Both the position numbers and the translations under genes were made by a program. Below are positions 63,092 through 64,000 of a stretch of DNA of 64,000 bases, piece by piece; within the stretch, counting starts at the first letter, position 1, and each line of letters starts with the position of its first letter. The notes beneath the pieces are model-generated. The model made no database searches. It was not told where the DNA came from and worked only from the letters and a program-made list of their open reading frames with translations. This DNA comes from an uncultured Gardnerella sp. (GTDB lineage Bacteria > Actinomycetota > Actinomycetes > Actinomycetales > Bifidobacteriaceae). The stretch is taken from NCBI GenBank assembly GCA_947088155.1, contig CAMUFL010000005.1, positions 1-64,000 on the forward strand, read 5' to 3'.

Positions 63092-64000
63092 ATGTTCTGC
63101 ACGCAATGTGGTAATAAAAATGATGATAATAGCAAGTTTTGCAATACTTGCGGAGCGCTTTTAGAAGTTACGTCAACAGTCGAGCCGTCAATCCAAAGTC
63201 AACAATACGAATTGCCTACTAACGAAGCGCCTACTACTGTATTTCCTGCGCAGGAAGCTTTATCGGATAATCTAAACGTTTTAGGTTCTCCTATTATGGG
63301 TTCTTCGAGTGAACAGCCTTCCATGAATAATTCACCTTACGTACAAGGCGAAGCTCCGGCTAATTATTCTCATTCAGAGGATGATAAGCGCAAGAAGAAA
63401 GTAATTATTACTTTAATAACCGCTATTATTGCTTGTGTTTTGGTTATAGGTGCTGGTGCATGGTGGTATGTAAATAGTGCGCGAACAGCTCAATCAAATA
63501 ATAAAACTGAATTACAATCATCAAAATCAAAGAATAATAAATCTAAGCAGCATGTTCTAACTAATGATGATTTAGATTCAGACGATGAAGATAGTGATAC
63601 TAGCAGCGATAAGGATAACGCTATTGGTGCGAGTGAAAAGCTCAATACCAAAAAAATCAATAAATTAGTAAGCAATTTTGCTTCAAATAATAGCGTATCT
63701 GTAGCGATTTCTGGCAAGAAGGGCATATTGTATGAGTCTTCTAATTCTCGTAAAACATTCCCTGCTGTAGGTTTTTATTTCCCTGTTGTTCTTTATACTA
63801 AGGATAATCCACAGCATGATTATGAAGATAAGTGTGAAGATGTTATTAAGGCAATGAGTAATGACTCCGCTAATGAGCTTTTAGATGATCAAGGTGGCAT
63901 AGACGGATTAGATCAATGGCTGTCAGATAATGGCTATGCAAATACATCTTTTACTCGCAAATATGGTGATGTTGATGCATCGAACGATGGTCACGAAAAT
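63092..64000 (+). CDS. Zinc-ribbon membrane protein with beta-lactamase-like domain (partial)
   Basis: The frame runs off the window end. The N-terminus MFCTQCGNKNDDNSKFCNTC is a four-cysteine zinc ribbon. A Ser/Pro/Asn-rich linker, a membrane helix (VIITLITAIIACVLVIGAGA, about 63401-63462) and an acidic Ser/Asp linker follow. Then comes a domain starting KLVSNFASNNSVSVAISG. The segments AMSNDSANELLDDQGGIDGL and LSDNGYANTSFTRKYGD resemble the SDN region of class A beta-lactamase-fold serine hydrolases. The expected SxxK site is replaced by PAVGFYFPVV, so catalysis looks lost. ATG 63092 follows AAAGGAAG. Family call is by eye. Confidence 0.75.
   Translation, partial: MFCTQCGNKNDDNSKFCNTCGALLEVTSTVEPSIQSQQYELPTNEAPTTVFPAQEALSDNLNVLGSPIMGSSSEQPSMNNSPYVQGEAPANYSHSEDDKRKKKVIITLITAIIACVLVIGAGAWWYVNSARTAQSNNKTELQSSKSKNNKSKQHVLTNDDLDSDDEDSDTSSDKDNAIGASEKLNTKKINKLVSNFASNNSVSVAISGKKGILYESSNSRKTFPAVGFYFPVVLYTKDNPQHDYEDKCEDVIKAMSNDSANELLDDQGGIDGLDQWLSDNGYANTSFTRKYGDVDASNDGHEN

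Overview
The window reads as one contig end from an AT-rich member of the Bifidobacteriaceae, most likely Gardnerella (the Gardnerella vaginalis group). The grounds are protein sequences and gene order typical of bifidobacteria (pgsA-cinA-recA-recX, tsaE-tsaB-rimI-tsaD, a pyr operon with pyrK/pyrD), combined with low GC and A/T-ending codons that are unusual for Actinobacteria. The genus call is inference from recognition, not from a search. Bases 1-54 are not genomic: they match the Illumina P5/Read-1 adapter, so biological sequence starts at about base 55, inside a 5'-truncated ftsK.

Layout. 55-5433 (+) holds DNA handling and membrane lipid genes: ftsK (partial), pgsA, a cinA C-terminal-type gene, SOS-controlled recA, and recX. 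thrC lies on the minus strand (5493-7019), facing recX across a shared bidirectional terminator. 7219-13925 (+) is biosynthetic housekeeping: proA, an unknown gene, nadD, prs, tRNA-Gln, glmU, rsfS and a histidine phosphatase. 14061-20567 is accessory: a LytTR regulator with a DUF3021 membrane partner, a hairpin-rich spacer, a flavin split-barrel protein, an EamA transporter, a low-complexity membrane protein, tRNA-Ala, and a lysine-riboswitch-controlled amino acid permease. 20681-28413 carries small envelope proteins, tRNA-Asn, a degenerate LytM protein, a fatty acyl-CoA synthetase, an orphan solute-binding-like lipoprotein, a fructosamine-kinase-like protein and two small membrane proteins.

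28654-43650 (+) is a long co-directional block: leuS, comEA-comEC, holA, the t6A tRNA-modification set tsaE-tsaB-rimI-tsaD, trmI, a SixA-like phosphatase, then metE-metF behind a hairpin leader. 43651-44409 is non-coding with a palindromic repeat and a 10-G homopolymer. It leads into a giant sortase-anchored surface protein (2531 aa) with about 17 FIVAR-like repeats. glnE and a ParDE/RelBE-type toxin-antitoxin pair follow.

56075-62609 (+) is a pyrimidine operon pyrB(I)-pyrC-pyrF-pyrK-pyrD-pyrE covering every UMP step after carbamoyl phosphate. The first gene encodes aspartate carbamoyltransferase joined to only the zinc domain of the PyrI regulatory chain. A YccF membrane protein overlaps pyrE tail to tail. 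The window ends inside a zinc-ribbon/membrane/beta-lactamase-fold protein.

No CRISPR array, insertion sequence, prophage or rRNA was seen. The most notable items are the PyrB-PyrI zinc-domain fusion, the poly-G tract in front of the giant adhesin-like gene, the lysine riboswitch, the palindromic repeat shared by two intergenic regions, the degenerate LytM and beta-lactamase-like envelope proteins, and the adapter at the contig end.
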